Shown here: one piece after another, positions 21,365 to 31,227 of the stretch
Layout: each line of letters starts with the position of its first letter
Position numbering within the stretch: position 1 is the first letter of the stretch
DNA from: Leptolyngbya sp. SIO1E4
GTDB lineage: Bacteria; Cyanobacteriota; Cyanobacteriia; Phormidesmidales; Phormidesmidaceae
Length of the DNA stretch: 64,000 nucleotides
NCBI GenBank assembly: GCA_010672825.2
Contig: JAAHFU020000001.1
Span: 186,001 to 250,000 of the forward strand
Direction of reading: 5' to 3'
Translations under genes and position numbers: made by a program
The notes under the pieces: model-generated
Told to the model about the DNA's origin: nothing
The model's database searches: none
The model's input: only the letters and a program-made list of their open reading frames with translations

Positions 21365-21462
21365 AGGGATCAGAAGTGGTTATTCGTTATTTGCTATTGG
21401 TGACCTGCAGGTCATTCGAGAGAGGCCTGATTCACCTGTAACCAATAACCAATAACCAATCG
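21365..21462. repeat. Spacer element between psaF2 and psaJ2
   Basis: This element begins ggttattcgttatttgctattgg and ends with three units of taaccaa before cttcaccc; the two ends are partly complementary. A related element opens with ggttattcgttactcgct in the psaI2-psaL2 spacer near 22361 and also ends near cttcaccc. It is non-coding. Confidence 0.4.
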
Positions 21463-21488
21463 CTTCACCCCTTTATTTTTTGCCCCTT

Positions 21489-21971
21489 CTATCGAGGCGA
21501 TACAGAGAGTTCGCTCTTGTTTACGGTCAGCTCACCGCTGGTCAGTTCTTTGACCACCAGAAGCGGCCAGAGTAATCCCTGGGTGAAAGAACGAATGGCG
21601 AGGGCAATATCGATAAAGATTTCCAGTTCTTCGGGTTTAGAAGCCTTTTTGCTGCCGATCAAATAGGCTCGCCCTGACCAGCCCACAAAGCCTGCAAAGT
21701 AAAAGAAAATTGCAAACGGAATGATCACATCAATGGCGCGATCAAACCGCAATTGTAAATGGGGGAGCCCTTCTTCACCACACAGTAGGTTAGCGCTATA
21801 GGCTTGATAAGGCTGATCAAAATAATAGCCCTGGGGCGCATTCTGCATGCGCTCTTGAAAAGCTGGTGACTCTTGACAAGGCACCAAATGGGTGTCTGGA
21901 GCAGCCATAGCCGGGGAGGCAAGCCCCACCCAGAGCATCATCGTCAAAACAATGGCAAACAGTTTTCGCAT
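21489..21971 (-). CDS. psaF2: Far-red photosystem I subunit III (PsaF2)
   Basis: PsaF is a lumen-exposed PSI subunit. The 160-residue protein has a cleavable signal peptide (residues 1-23, ending SPAMA) and two conserved cysteines in VPCQESPAF and ANLLCGEEGLPHL. The hydrophobic helix IIPFAIFFYFAGFVGWSGRA is followed by a second membrane-associated segment near the C-terminus. Length is normal for cyanobacterial PsaF. It lies between psaI2 and psaJ2, in the order typical of FaRLiP psa blocks. Confidence 0.94.
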   Translation of the reverse strand: MRKLFAIVLTMMLWVGLASPAMAAPDTHLVPCQESPAFQERMQNAPQGYYFDQPYQAYSANLLCGEEGLPHLQLRFDRAIDVIIPFAIFFYFAGFVGWSGRAYLIGSKKASKPEELEIFIDIALAIRSFTQGLLWPLLVVKELTSGELTVNKSELSVSPR

Positions 21972-22068
21972 AGGAATGTCTCCTGAGGGGCTGAAACGCA
22001 GCCCACATCAACTCTTTGAACCTTCAAACATTTTTGCAGCAGAAATTTCGAGAGACCTTTAAGGTCTT

Positions 22069-22305
22069 CTACGATGTCGAGGTGGGTTCAGCACCCATGG
22101 ATTCGGGCTGAACCTGAGACAAGAGCCCTGCGGATTGCGGTTTGGCTTCTTGTCCCATGGTGCTCTCGCTGCTGCCTTCTCGTTCGATCCAAAGAAAGGC
22201 GATCGCAAAAATCGGGAAGGGCAAGATGTAGAAAACGAGTGGAATCATAATCCACGGAAGCCAAGGAGCTGCATAGGCTCCGGTGAGTTGCGTCATATCA
22301 GCCAT
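22069..22305 (-). CDS. psaI2: Far-red photosystem I subunit VIII (PsaI2) with long tail
   Basis: A 78-residue protein. Residues 1-42 are PsaI-like: AAPWLPWIMIPLVFYILPFP leading into FAIAFLWIER. PsaI is a single-helix PSI subunit that stabilises PsaL, normally about 38-40 residues. Here a hydrophilic tail of about 35 residues rich in Ser, Glu, Gln and Pro is added. A good Shine-Dalgarno AGGAGAAAT precedes the ATG. It lies between psaL2 and psaF2 on the minus strand. Confidence 0.88.
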   Translation of the reverse strand: MADMTQLTGAYAAPWLPWIMIPLVFYILPFPIFAIAFLWIEREGSSESTMGQEAKPQSAGLLSQVQPESMGAEPTSTS

Positions 22306-22455
22306 GGTATTTCTCCTTTTTCAGAATCTTTCAGACAATGAAAGAAGCCAGGAGTGAAGAGGTGGTTATTCGTTACTCGCTATTGGGCATTCGTCAGCTG
22401 CTAAGAAAGCCCAGCAACCAACACCCCGTCACTAATAACGAGTTGCCAATAAACT

Positions 22456-23025
22456 TCACCCGATGCCTCCCGGTATAATCGCTTGACTCACATTCACAGC
22501 CCCCCGCAGGATGGCGTCTAGGTCATCAAAGTTTTCTAAGAGGACGTAGGCAAAAATCGCCCCCCCCATGGACCCCAGCAGGATGCCACCACAGAGTTGA
22601 AACCAGTCTTCTTTGCGGCGCAGGGGGCGCAACCGGTCTTGGGACTCAGAGTTATAAGCCCCTCTAGGGTCACCTTGGAAGGTGGTCAGAGCAAAGATAG
22701 AAATGCCTAAGCAGGCGGATGCGGTGATGTAAATAGCAGTAATCAGGCCGCTCAAATTAGCGCCGTGGGCGGTTTCGCGCAGGGGGCCTACAACCACTTC
22801 TGGGCCAACCAGGAAATAACCGTGAGCCATGCCAATTTCTAGCCCCCGCAAAAAAGGCGTGAGGCCCGGGCGGTAGGCTGGCAAGTTGTTGATATAGGCC
22901 TTAACCAGGCCAGAGTTATTCAAAGGGGTTGCCAGGTTCCCTAAGCAGGGGTTGCCCTTGTAAGGCTGGATGGGATCTTCTCCGGTATATGCATTGGCCC
23001 AAGCGGGCTTTTGCGTAGATGTCAT
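22456..23025 (-). CDS. psaL2: Far-red photosystem I subunit XI (PsaL2)
   Basis: PsaL holds PSI monomers together in trimers or tetramers. The 189-residue protein contains GDPCLGNL-like NPCLGNLATPLNNS, then LPAYRPGLTPFLRGLEIGMA and HGYFLVGP, the standard PsaL core. Three membrane helices follow, including GLITAIYITASACLGISIF and LCGGILLGSMGGAIFAYVLL. It has a longer loop (about residues 117-140) than many PsaL proteins. It follows psaB2 by about 135 bp on the minus strand. Confidence 0.95.
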   Translation of the reverse strand: MTSTQKPAWANAYTGEDPIQPYKGNPCLGNLATPLNNSGLVKAYINNLPAYRPGLTPFLRGLEIGMAHGYFLVGPEVVVGPLRETAHGANLSGLITAIYITASACLGISIFALTTFQGDPRGAYNSESQDRLRPLRRKEDWFQLCGGILLGSMGGAIFAYVLLENFDDLDAILRGAVNVSQAIIPGGIG

Positions 23026-23159
23026 CGTCTTGCCTCGTAAGATTGACTTTTGGAAAAAAGTCCTGGCCGCTGAACCTCGGCCAGGACCAATCTGGGACGA
23101 GGAGAGTCCGCAGCTTTGAGGCCAGGGGACGGTCGAGTTACCCTGGCCAATTATTTAGG

Positions 23160-25391
23160 TCACGGGAAGCGACTCGCCGTTGACGCAATCAGAAAGGCGC
23201 CGTAGGTTGCGATATAGCCAACCGTGAAATGGGTAAGCCCCACCAGCCGAGCTTGCACAATGGACAAGGCCACGGGCTTATCTTTGGGATAGCCAAAGGA
23301 TAGGGGTGTATTTTCGTGGGCCCACAGTAGGGTCTCAATCAGCTCTTGCCAGTACCCCCGCCAGGTGATCAGGAACATGAAGCTGACCGCCCAGGCTAAG
23401 TGACCAAACAAGAACATCCAGGCCCAAACGGCGAGACTATTGGTGCCAACAGGGTTGTAGCCGTTAATGAGCTGGGATGAGTTGAGCCACAGGTAATCCC
23501 GGAACCAGCCCATCAGGTAGGTTGAGCTTTCATTGAACTGGGCAATGTTACCGCTCCAGACCGAGAGGTGCTTCCAGTGCCAGTAGAAGGTGATCCAACC
23601 CAGGGCGTTCAGCATCCAGAACATGCCTAGATAGAACGTATCCCAAGCAGAGATATCACAGGTGCCACCCCGACCTGGGCCATCGCAAGGGAAGCTATAG
23701 CCGAAGTCTTTTTTGTCCGGCATGAGCTTGGAACCGCGTGCATCCAGGGCGCCTTTCACCAAAATTAGGGTGGTGACATGCAGCCCTAGGGCGATCGCAT
23801 GGTGCACCAATAAGTCTCCTGGGCCAATGGTGAGGAACAGGGAATTGGTCCCGCTGTTAATTCCTTCTAGCCAATTTGGCAGCCATACATTGGCATGGTT
23901 CGGCCAAGCTGTGGTGGCAACGCTGTCAGGGTTAGAGAGCAGCGAACTGATGCCATACAGAGTCTTACCATGAACCGATTGAATCCACTGGGCAAAGACA
24001 GGCTCGATCAAGATCTGCTTGTCAGGGCTGCCCAGGGCTACCTCACAGTCATTGTGGACATAGAGGCCCAAGGTATGGAAACCCAGGAATAGGGAGACCC
24101 AACTCAGGTGAGAAATGATCGCTTCCTTGTGGTCTAGCACCCGGGCTAACACGTTATCTTTGTTAGCTTCGGGGTCGTAGTCGCGAACCAAGAAAATTGC
24201 CCCATGGGCAAAGGCCCCAACCATCAAGAACCCAGCGATGTACTCGTGATGGGTAAAGAGGGCCGACATGGTGGTGTAGTCGCGGGCTAAAAAGGCATAG
24301 GGCGGCATGGAGTACATGTGCTGTGCGACTAAAGAGCACACCACCCCTAAACAGGCCAAGTGCCAAGCTAGCTGAAAATGCAGGGAATTGTTATAGGTAT
24401 CGTAGATACCTTTGTGACCACGCCCGGTAGCCGGAGCAATGAAGAACCCTTTCCAACCGGGGCCTTGCAGGGCTTCGGTCATTTCTCGGATGTTATGGCC
24501 GATGCCGAAGTTAGTGCGGTACATGTGACCCGCAACAATGAAGATGACCGCGATCGCCAAATGGTGATGGGCCATATCCGTCAGCCACAGAGATTCCGTT
24601 TGGGGATGGAAGCCACCCAAAAAGGTAAGAATGGCGGTTCCAGCGCCTTGAGCGGTGCCAAAGAGATGCTCTGCTCCGTCGGGATTTTGGGCATAGGCTC
24701 CCCAGTTGCCGGTAAAGAACGGCACCAGCCCACCGGGATGGGGGCTGACAGAGAGGAAGTTGTCCCAACCAACATGCTGACCCCGAGATTCGGGAATGGC
24801 CACGTGCACCAAGTGCCCGGTCCAGGCCAAAGAACTGAGCCCAAACAAACCTGCCAGGTGATGGTTCAGGCGTGATTCGGCATTTTTAAACCAGGCTAGA
24901 CTGGGGCGGAAGCGAGGCTGTAAGTGCAGCCAGCCAGCGTAGAGCATCGTCGCTGCTAACAGCAGCAGAAATATTGACCCGCCAAACAGGTCATTATTGG
25001 TGCGCATGCCGATGGTGTACCACCAGTGATAGACCCCGGAATAGCAGATATCTACCGGATTCATGGCCCCGGCTTGGGTGTAGGCTTCGATCACCCCAGG
25101 CCCAAACTGGGGATCCCAGATGGCATGGGCAATGGGTGAGGTATTCAGCGGATCTTGAATCCACTGCTCGAAATTGCCCTGCCAGGCCACATGAAACAAA
25201 ATGCCAGAAATCCATAAGAAGATAATGGCAAGGTGACCAAAATGGGAGGCGAAAATCTTTTGGTAAAGATTCTCCTCCGTCATCCCATCGTGGCTTTCAA
25301 AATCATGGGCCGTGGCGATCGCATAGAAGAGCCGACGAGTGGTCGGATCTCGCTGCAAATCCTGACTAAATTTCGGAAATTTTGTCGCCAT
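23160..25391 (-). CDS. psaB2: Far-red photosystem I core protein PsaB2
   Basis: PsaB is one of the two large PSI reaction-centre subunits binding chlorophylls, phylloquinone and the FX iron-sulfur cluster. The 743-residue protein starts [20 protein letters not shown] at 25391; an upstream in-frame ATG adds 11 unlikely residues. The FX loop [18 protein letters not shown] carries both cluster cysteines, and 11 hydrophobic helices are present. It lies 209 bp after psaA2. As the partner of PsaA2 in the cluster it is taken as the chlorophyll f-binding paralog. Confidence 0.97.
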   Translation of the reverse strand: MATKFPKFSQDLQRDPTTRRLFYAIATAHDFESHDGMTEENLYQKIFASHFGHLAIIFLWISGILFHVAWQGNFEQWIQDPLNTSPIAHAIWDPQFGPGVIEAYTQAGAMNPVDICYSGVYHWWYTIGMRTNNDLFGGSIFLLLLAATMLYAGWLHLQPRFRPSLAWFKNAESRLNHHLAGLFGLSSLAWTGHLVHVAIPESRGQHVGWDNFLSVSPHPGGLVPFFTGNWGAYAQNPDGAEHLFGTAQGAGTAILTFLGGFHPQTESLWLTDMAHHHLAIAVIFIVAGHMYRTNFGIGHNIREMTEALQGPGWKGFFIAPATGRGHKGIYDTYNNSLHFQLAWHLACLGVVCSLVAQHMYSMPPYAFLARDYTTMSALFTHHEYIAGFLMVGAFAHGAIFLVRDYDPEANKDNVLARVLDHKEAIISHLSWVSLFLGFHTLGLYVHNDCEVALGSPDKQILIEPVFAQWIQSVHGKTLYGISSLLSNPDSVATTAWPNHANVWLPNWLEGINSGTNSLFLTIGPGDLLVHHAIALGLHVTTLILVKGALDARGSKLMPDKKDFGYSFPCDGPGRGGTCDISAWDTFYLGMFWMLNALGWITFYWHWKHLSVWSGNIAQFNESSTYLMGWFRDYLWLNSSQLINGYNPVGTNSLAVWAWMFLFGHLAWAVSFMFLITWRGYWQELIETLLWAHENTPLSFGYPKDKPVALSIVQARLVGLTHFTVGYIATYGAFLIASTASRFP

Positions 25392-25600
25392 GGTTAGAAA
25401 CTGAGTTTGAAGGTATGGATTCAAAGATGAAAAGTTCCGGTGGGGAACCGAGACAAGATCGGCTCAGTTCAGAGCGTTCGTAACTCGGGGGAGTGGAGTC
25501 CCCCTGCCCTCCCAATCAGGAGAGATGGCGCTTACCAAGGGGGATCATCCAGTCCGTTGAACCGTGAGTCCGTAATGCTTGCCTCTCTTCAAAACGAGGG

Positions 25601-27958
25601 TTACCCCACCGTCACCATTCGGGCTAAGAAAAAGGCCCAGGTGGTGACAATGCCCCCTAGCAGGTAGTGGGCTGCCCCCACTGCACGGCCCTGGGTAATG
25701 CTCAGTGCCCGAGGCTGAATCGCAGTGGTAATCCTCAGCTTGTTATGAGCCCAGACGATAGACTCAATTAGCTCTTGCCAGTAGCCGCGGCCACTGAAGA
25801 GGAACATCAAGCTGAAACCAAAGATGAAGTGCCCCGCCAGGAATAAGAGCCCATAGGCCGACACCGCTGACCCATAGGAACCAATGGCCTGAGAAGCCTG
25901 AGCCCAGAGGAAATCTCGCAACCAACCGTTATTGGTAATCGATGACTGGGCAAAATTTCCGGCAGTGATGTGGGATATGGTGCCATCAGCGTTGACCGTG
26001 CCCCACACGTCTGACTGCATCTTCCAAAAGAAGTGGAAAATCACAATCGACAGAGAGTTATACATCCAGAACAGGCCCAAGAAGACATGGTCCCAAGCGG
26101 ATACCTGACAGGTACCACCCCGACCAGGTCCATCACAGGGGAAGCGGAATCCTAATTCACCTTTGTCTGGGATTAACCGAGAGCTGCGGGAGTAGAGCAC
26201 CCCTTTGAGCAGCACCAGCACCGTTACGTGAATCGTAAAGGCGTGGATATGGTGAATTAAGAAATCAGCCGTCCCTAGAGGAATGGGCATCATCGCAATC
26301 TTGCCGCCAACGGCCACAACACCGCCGCCAAAGGCGTGGCTAACGGGAGCAGTCACACCCGGAAGAGTCGTCCCCAGACCCACTAGTTCAATGTTGCGGA
26401 GACCGCCAAACACATCACCCAACGGCTGAGCCGACTGAACCACTGAGTTGTTGATAGCCATCGTGTGGATGTGTTGAATCCACTGGGCAAAAATCGGCTG
26501 TAGCTGAATTCCAGTATCCGAGAACATGTCTTGGGGCCGACCAAAGGCTCGCATAGTGTCGTTGTGACAGTACATAGCGAAGCTATGGAAGCCCAAGAAC
26601 TGACAGACCCAAGCTAAGTGGGAAATAATCGCATCCCGATGTCGTATCACCCGATCCAGGATGTTGTTGACGTGGTCAGCGGGGTTATAATCCCGAACTA
26701 AAAAGATAGCCGCGTGGGCTGCTCCGCCGACGATACAGAACCCAGCAATCCACACGTGATGGGTGAATAGTGAGGTCACAGTGGCATAGTCGGTGGCTAG
26801 ATAGGGGTAGGGCGGCATCGAATACATATGGTGCGCGACCAGTAAACTTGCCGTCCCAAACTGCACGAGGTGAATGGCCAGGTTGGCATGCCAAGATGTT
26901 TCAAAGATCTTGTCGAGACCCCGGTGACCCACCGGCCCAAGAAAGTTGAAGATCGGCAACAACTTGGGGGTTCTGGCATCATCTAGCAGTTCTACAAAGG
27001 TGTGGCCAATGCCCCAATTCGTGCGATAGAAATGCCCTGCAACAATAAACAGCACGGCGATCGCCACATGATGATGGGCAATATCCGTCATCCACAGACC
27101 ACCAGTCACCGGATTCAGCCCCCCCTTGAAGGTGAGGAAATCTGAATAGGCTGACCAGTTGAGGGTGAAAAACGGCGTCACACCCTGGGCAAAGCCCGGG
27201 TAGAGATCCACCATCAAGCTCTTATTGAGAATAAATTCATGGGGCAGGGGAACATCCTTTAAGGCCACCCCGGCATCTAGCAGTTTGTTGGTTGGCAGCG
27301 ACACATGAATGAGGTGCCCCGCCCAGCCCAAGCTTCCCATTCCGAGGAGCCCGGCTAGGTGGTGGTTCATCATGGATTCCCAATTGCGAAACCACTCCAA
27401 TTTGGGGGCTTGCACATGGTAGTGAAACCAACCAGCAAAGAGCATCAGACCTGCCATGACCAAGGCCCCGATGGCAGTCCAAAAGAGTTGAAACTCATGG
27501 GTAAACCCTGCGCCCCGCCACATCTGGAACAGCCCCGAGGTAATTTGAATCCCGTGGAAGCCGCCCCCGACATCAGCGTTGAGGATTTCCTGGCCAAAGA
27601 TTGGCCAGGCCACCTGAGCACTGGGCTTAACCGCGATTGGATCAGCCATCCAAGCAGAAAAATTAGAAAACCGTGCGCCATGAAAATACATGCCGCTCAG
27701 CCAGATAAAGATGATGGCTAGATGACCAAAGTGGGCGGAGAAGATTTTGCGAGAAATATCCTCTAAGTCGCCCGTGTGAGTATCGAAATCGTGAGCATCG
27801 GCATGGAGATCCCAAATCCAGGTAGTGGTTTTGGGACCCCGTGCCAGGGTGCGCTCGAAATGTCCCGGTTTCGACCACCTTTCGAAGGACGTGGGAACCG
27901 GATTGCTATCGACGACAACCCTAACTTGTTGCCTCTGCTCGGGAGGACTGGTTGTCAT
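25601..27958 (-). CDS. psaA2: Far-red photosystem I core protein PsaA2
   Basis: PsaA forms the PSI reaction-centre heterodimer with PsaB. The 785-residue protein has the FX loop [20 protein letters not shown] with both cysteines, the usual His-rich antenna helices and an insertion-rich loop around residues 525-590. The start at 27958 is supported by AGGAAAGGAG seven to sixteen bases upstream. In FaRLiP organisms this paralog replaces standard PsaA in far-red light and binds several chlorophyll f. It is downstream of chlF on the same strand with a strong hairpin between them. Confidence 0.97.
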   Translation of the reverse strand: MTTSPPEQRQQVRVVVDSNPVPTSFERWSKPGHFERTLARGPKTTTWIWDLHADAHDFDTHTGDLEDISRKIFSAHFGHLAIIFIWLSGMYFHGARFSNFSAWMADPIAVKPSAQVAWPIFGQEILNADVGGGFHGIQITSGLFQMWRGAGFTHEFQLFWTAIGALVMAGLMLFAGWFHYHVQAPKLEWFRNWESMMNHHLAGLLGMGSLGWAGHLIHVSLPTNKLLDAGVALKDVPLPHEFILNKSLMVDLYPGFAQGVTPFFTLNWSAYSDFLTFKGGLNPVTGGLWMTDIAHHHVAIAVLFIVAGHFYRTNWGIGHTFVELLDDARTPKLLPIFNFLGPVGHRGLDKIFETSWHANLAIHLVQFGTASLLVAHHMYSMPPYPYLATDYATVTSLFTHHVWIAGFCIVGGAAHAAIFLVRDYNPADHVNNILDRVIRHRDAIISHLAWVCQFLGFHSFAMYCHNDTMRAFGRPQDMFSDTGIQLQPIFAQWIQHIHTMAINNSVVQSAQPLGDVFGGLRNIELVGLGTTLPGVTAPVSHAFGGGVVAVGGKIAMMPIPLGTADFLIHHIHAFTIHVTVLVLLKGVLYSRSSRLIPDKGELGFRFPCDGPGRGGTCQVSAWDHVFLGLFWMYNSLSIVIFHFFWKMQSDVWGTVNADGTISHITAGNFAQSSITNNGWLRDFLWAQASQAIGSYGSAVSAYGLLFLAGHFIFGFSLMFLFSGRGYWQELIESIVWAHNKLRITTAIQPRALSITQGRAVGAAHYLLGGIVTTWAFFLARMVTVG

Positions 27959-28011
27959 TAAAACGCTCCTTTCCTAAACAAAACTGATTCATGGGACGCC
28001 TGAGTGAGAAC

Positions 28012-28053
28012 TGACCCATCAGCGCGTGCGCACGCGCACGCGCTGATGGGTCA
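28012..28053 (-). terminator. Perfect 19-bp hairpin between chlF and psaA2
   Basis: Arms TGACCCATCAGCGCGTGCG (28012-28030) and its exact reverse complement (28035-28053) enclose the loop CACG. It lies 20 bp past the chlF stop and 54 bp before the psaA2 start. The stem is very GC-rich, but no T run follows on the minus strand. It could therefore be a processing or partial-termination structure that sets different chlF and psaAB levels. Confidence 0.6.
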
Positions 28054-28072
28054 ATCAATCACGGCCAACAAC

Positions 28073-29212
28073 TCATGACAGTCCTCTGTCTGCATTGAAT
28101 TCGGCCGCTTCTCCCAGAAGAACTGGGAACGTGCTTTGACCGGTTTCTTCAATCGCTTGAATGCCAGAATTGGCTTGGGTCACAATGCTGGCCCAAGTCG
28201 GTACCACCGTTTTCTCAAAATGCGCCGCTGCCGACGGATTCACGGAAAACTGGTCAAAGCCAAAGGCAGCCATATCCACCCCCAGCGCAGCTGACCAAAT
28301 GCCCGCCACCGGAAAAGCCGCTAAGAAGAAATGCAGAGACCGTGAGGTTTTAAAGCTCACCCCTGGCCACAGCAGCTTCTGCTGACTGTCTTGAACCCGC
28401 TCAAAGCTGTACGTGGGTTGTCCATCCCTTAATACGGGGCGGGACGACGCAGTTTCAGCATCGGTGCGGATCAGAGCTGATGTCACTAAAGATCCGTGTG
28501 CGGCACACATCAAAGACCCGCCAAAGACCCCAATCACCCCTAGCTGGTGGAAGGGATTCGCGAGAATGTTGTGATCTGCCTGGAACTGCAACATAAACGT
28601 GAAGGTGCCCGAGATTCCCAAGGGCATGCCGGAGGCAAAACTGCCCTGGCCTAGGGAATAAATGAGCAACACTGAAACCGCTGCAGCGACCGGAGCGGTA
28701 AACGCAAGCGAGATCCAGGGACGCATGCCCAAGCGGTAGCTCAACTCCCATTCACGATCTTGATAGGCAATGATGCCAATCAAGAAGTGGAACACAATGA
28801 GCTGGTAAGGCCCACCATTCGTAAGCCACTCACTGATGGAAGCAGCCTGCCAAATTGGGTAAAAATGCAGACCCACTGCAGGTGAAGTGGGAACTACTGC
28901 AGCCGTAATCAGGTTGTTGCCACTGAGCAAAGCACCTGACATCATGCCGCCAGCACCATCGACATCTACCGGGGGTGCAATCAAAAACGCCAGCAAAAAA
29001 GCAATTGCTGCCGTTGATATGGTCGGAATCATCAAGATGCCAAACCAGCCGATATAGACGCGGTTTTCAGTGCTAGTAACCCACCGACAAAAGCGCTCCC
29101 AAGGATGGACGGGTTTGGCAATTGTGACATCGGCGATGGGTCTCTGAATATCCGGCACTCTTTTTAGTTGGTCAGGACGATCAATCGCGATCGCTCTACC
29201 AAACTGTGTCAT
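28073..29212 (-). CDS. chlF: Chlorophyll f synthase (super-rogue D1, PsbA4)
   Basis: ChlF is a D1-like protein that performs light-dependent oxidation of chlorophyll a to chlorophyll f. The 379-residue protein keeps the D1 frame, including [24 protein letters not shown] and [10 protein letters not shown]. Mn-cluster ligands are lost: D1 Asp170 is Ser194, Glu189 is Asp213, and the C-terminal His332/Glu333/His337/Asp342 region is replaced ([19 protein letters not shown]). The YZ tyrosine equivalent (Y185), H214 and the chlorophyll-ligand H222 are kept. The N-terminus is about 25 residues longer than standard D1. It is first in the minus-strand chlF-psa block. Confidence 0.95.
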   Translation of the reverse strand: MTQFGRAIAIDRPDQLKRVPDIQRPIADVTIAKPVHPWERFCRWVTSTENRVYIGWFGILMIPTISTAAIAFLLAFLIAPPVDVDGAGGMMSGALLSGNNLITAAVVPTSPAVGLHFYPIWQAASISEWLTNGGPYQLIVFHFLIGIIAYQDREWELSYRLGMRPWISLAFTAPVAAAVSVLLIYSLGQGSFASGMPLGISGTFTFMLQFQADHNILANPFHQLGVIGVFGGSLMCAAHGSLVTSALIRTDAETASSRPVLRDGQPTYSFERVQDSQQKLLWPGVSFKTSRSLHFFLAAFPVAGIWSAALGVDMAAFGFDQFSVNPSAAAHFEKTVVPTWASIVTQANSGIQAIEETGQSTFPVLLGEAAEFNADRGLS

Positions 29213-29434
29213 CTTAAAGCTCCTGTATTAATGGATTTTTTGACGCAGTAAAGTGCTGCTCACTCTAGCCAGAAACAGACTAGTAAATACACAGAAGACC
29301 TCTGGCCTGAGGCAGGTATAAGCAGGCTTCAATAGGCAAATTTATCTGCGAACGAATCATTGTCGTTAGGCAATGGTGAACAGATCTTTAGGTCGATATA
29401 CTCTCAAACCATCCTTTCAAAATGAACAGTAAAC

Positions 29435-29508
29435 CTTCCCTGTCAAGTCAGCCTTCGCAGCGGCAGAATGGGGCTATATTCTCCAGTAAAGGCTGATTGA
29501 CAGGGAAG
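29435..29508. promoter_or_regulatory. Long inverted repeat upstream of chlF
   Basis: Arm CTTCCCTGTCAAGTCAGCC (29435 on) matches the reverse complement of the arm at 29489-29508 except for one inserted base, giving about 20 paired bases around a 33-base centre. It lies 222-296 bp upstream of the chlF start. It may be a hairpin, terminator or regulator-binding dyad. No T run follows on either strand. No other signal could be assigned in the 29213-29624 spacer. Confidence 0.5.
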
Positions 29509-29624
29509 ACGAGGATCAATTCAAGAAATCGACTTGTCTTGATTAATGAAGAAGAATACGGAAGAAAGATGAAGAACCCAGGAAGAAGGGAGGGCTCTTC
29601 AGAAAAAGTTACAGCTAGGGCTAG

Positions 29625-30038
29625 GTGTTCTATCCTCTTCCTGGGGATTTTGACCCCAGCCCTAGCGAGACCCTAGCAAGATCTGTCCAGGAGACCTCGG
29701 AAAGCCCCTCTGAAACCGCCGATCCCCAGACGTCAGTCAGTTTGGCCCATGCCCTAGAAGCACTGGCTCTGACGCTGAAAATCAGCTCTTTTCAGCCCAG
29801 CCAAAGTCAGGAGATTCCTCTACTGAGAGGAATGAACCCCTTCATAATTGCTAGAGATCCCTTCAATATCTCAGACAGTTTATCGAGACTCTATAAGAAG
29901 ATATATCGCCGCTATAGAGCCCTCCAGATCTGCATTTGGCTTGACAGAATTTTCTTCTTTGACAATGAAATACCTGGATTTTGTGCTGACCTCCCAGGCA
30001 TTTCTGAAGCTTTCATTGAGCACTATGATTACTATTGA
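29625..30038 (+). CDS. Doubtful frame of 137 residues
   Basis: An open frame from a GTG start with no good ribosome-binding site. The first half is low-complexity (Ser/Glu/Pro-rich) and the second half is Phe/Ile/Arg-rich without recognisable motifs. It is divergent from chlF and precedes psbV. I cannot name a family. It may be a non-coding leader region with a chance frame, or a small cluster-specific gene. Confidence 0.2.
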   Translation: MFYPLPGDFDPSPSETLARSVQETSESPSETADPQTSVSLAHALEALALTLKISSFQPSQSQEIPLLRGMNPFIIARDPFNISDSLSRLYKKIYRRYRALQICIWLDRIFFFDNEIPGFCADLPGISEAFIEHYDYY

Positions 30039-30269
30039 TTTTATTTATGGTAGTGGTAAATCTAGCGACGGCTAACGGGAAGTTTCTCCTATTTCGTCTG
30101 TCGGCAAGATAATAAAAAGGTCATATAAATTAAAAAATAAAGGCACCTTTATTTAGAAGAGATTTTATCAATTTCTTTTTCAAGAAATGCTATGCTGGTT
30201 CATTTTGAGATAGAAAAATGTGATATTTTTAGGCTATTAGCTAAACCGTTTTTTGGAGATACCTTAGAA

Positions 30270-30782
30270 ATGCTTTCCTCTCTCAAAAAGACGTTGATTA
30301 ATTCTGCGATTTTCTCTGTTATTGCCCTGTTAATTTCGGCCACTTTGTGGGCAGATGTAGCCATCGCGATTGAAGTTGATGATGCCTACCGAACTGTTCC
30401 ACTCAATGATTCAGGAGAACAAATTACCCTATCGGAAAAGCAGCTGGCAATTGGGCAACGTAAGTTCAACGGCAGCTGTGCCCAGTGCCATTTGGATGGG
30501 GCGACCAAGACCAACCCCAGCGTAGATTTGAGCGCTGAAACGCTATCGTTAGCAAGCCCACCGCGAAATACGGTAGAAAGTGTAGTCGATTATTTGCAAC
30601 AGCCCACAACCTATGATGGTTTGGCGTCTATTACAGAGCTGCATCCATCCACCGCACGCACTGATTTGTTTCCTAAAATGCGGGATTTGACCGACGATGA
30701 TTTAACTGCGATCGCAGGCTACATTCTGGTTCAGCCTAAAATTCTGGGCGACCAATGGGCAGGGGGCAAACCCAAGCGATAA
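30270..30782 (+). CDS. psbV: Cytochrome c550 (PsbV paralog)
   Basis: PsbV is a lumenal extrinsic PSII subunit that stabilises the oxygen-evolving complex. The 170-residue precursor has a signal peptide of about 33 residues ending near DVAIA. The heme site is CAQCH, and the second axial His lies in ITELHPS. The end ILVQPKILGDQWAGGKPKR matches PsbV. I start at the ATG at 30270, just before the signal peptide; the open frame extends to 30192 without support. Its position between chlF and psbF within the far-red cluster suggests a far-red-specific paralog. A standard psbV would be expected elsewhere. Confidence 0.92.
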   Translation: MLSSLKKTLINSAIFSVIALLISATLWADVAIAIEVDDAYRTVPLNDSGEQITLSEKQLAIGQRKFNGSCAQCHLDGATKTNPSVDLSAETLSLASPPRNTVESVVDYLQQPTTYDGLASITELHPSTARTDLFPKMRDLTDDDLTAIAGYILVQPKILGDQWAGGKPKR

Positions 30783-30813
30783 CTCAGCCGATTCGGTGCC
30801 CTCGCTGCTAACC

Positions 30814-30850
30814 ATAAACCCCAGGGTTTCTATGAAACCCTGGGGTTTAT
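30814..30850. terminator. Bidirectional terminator between psbV and psbF
   Basis: A perfect 17-bp stem, ATAAACCCCAGGGTTTC with its reverse complement, encloses a three-base loop TAT. It lies 32 bp past the psbV stop on the plus strand and 90 bp past the psbF stop on the minus strand. This is the expected place for a shared terminator of convergent genes. Confidence 0.75.
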
Positions 30851-30939
30851 TGCAGTTTGCATACAGTTCTCTAAGGGAAAGGTCAGTTCTTGACCGCAGA
30901 AAAGCAAGAAAATACCCGTTCAGAAAAGCGTAAATCGCC

Positions 30940-31200
<261 letters not shown>

Positions 31201-31227
31201 AGCAAGCAATATTGACTTGGGGTTAGC

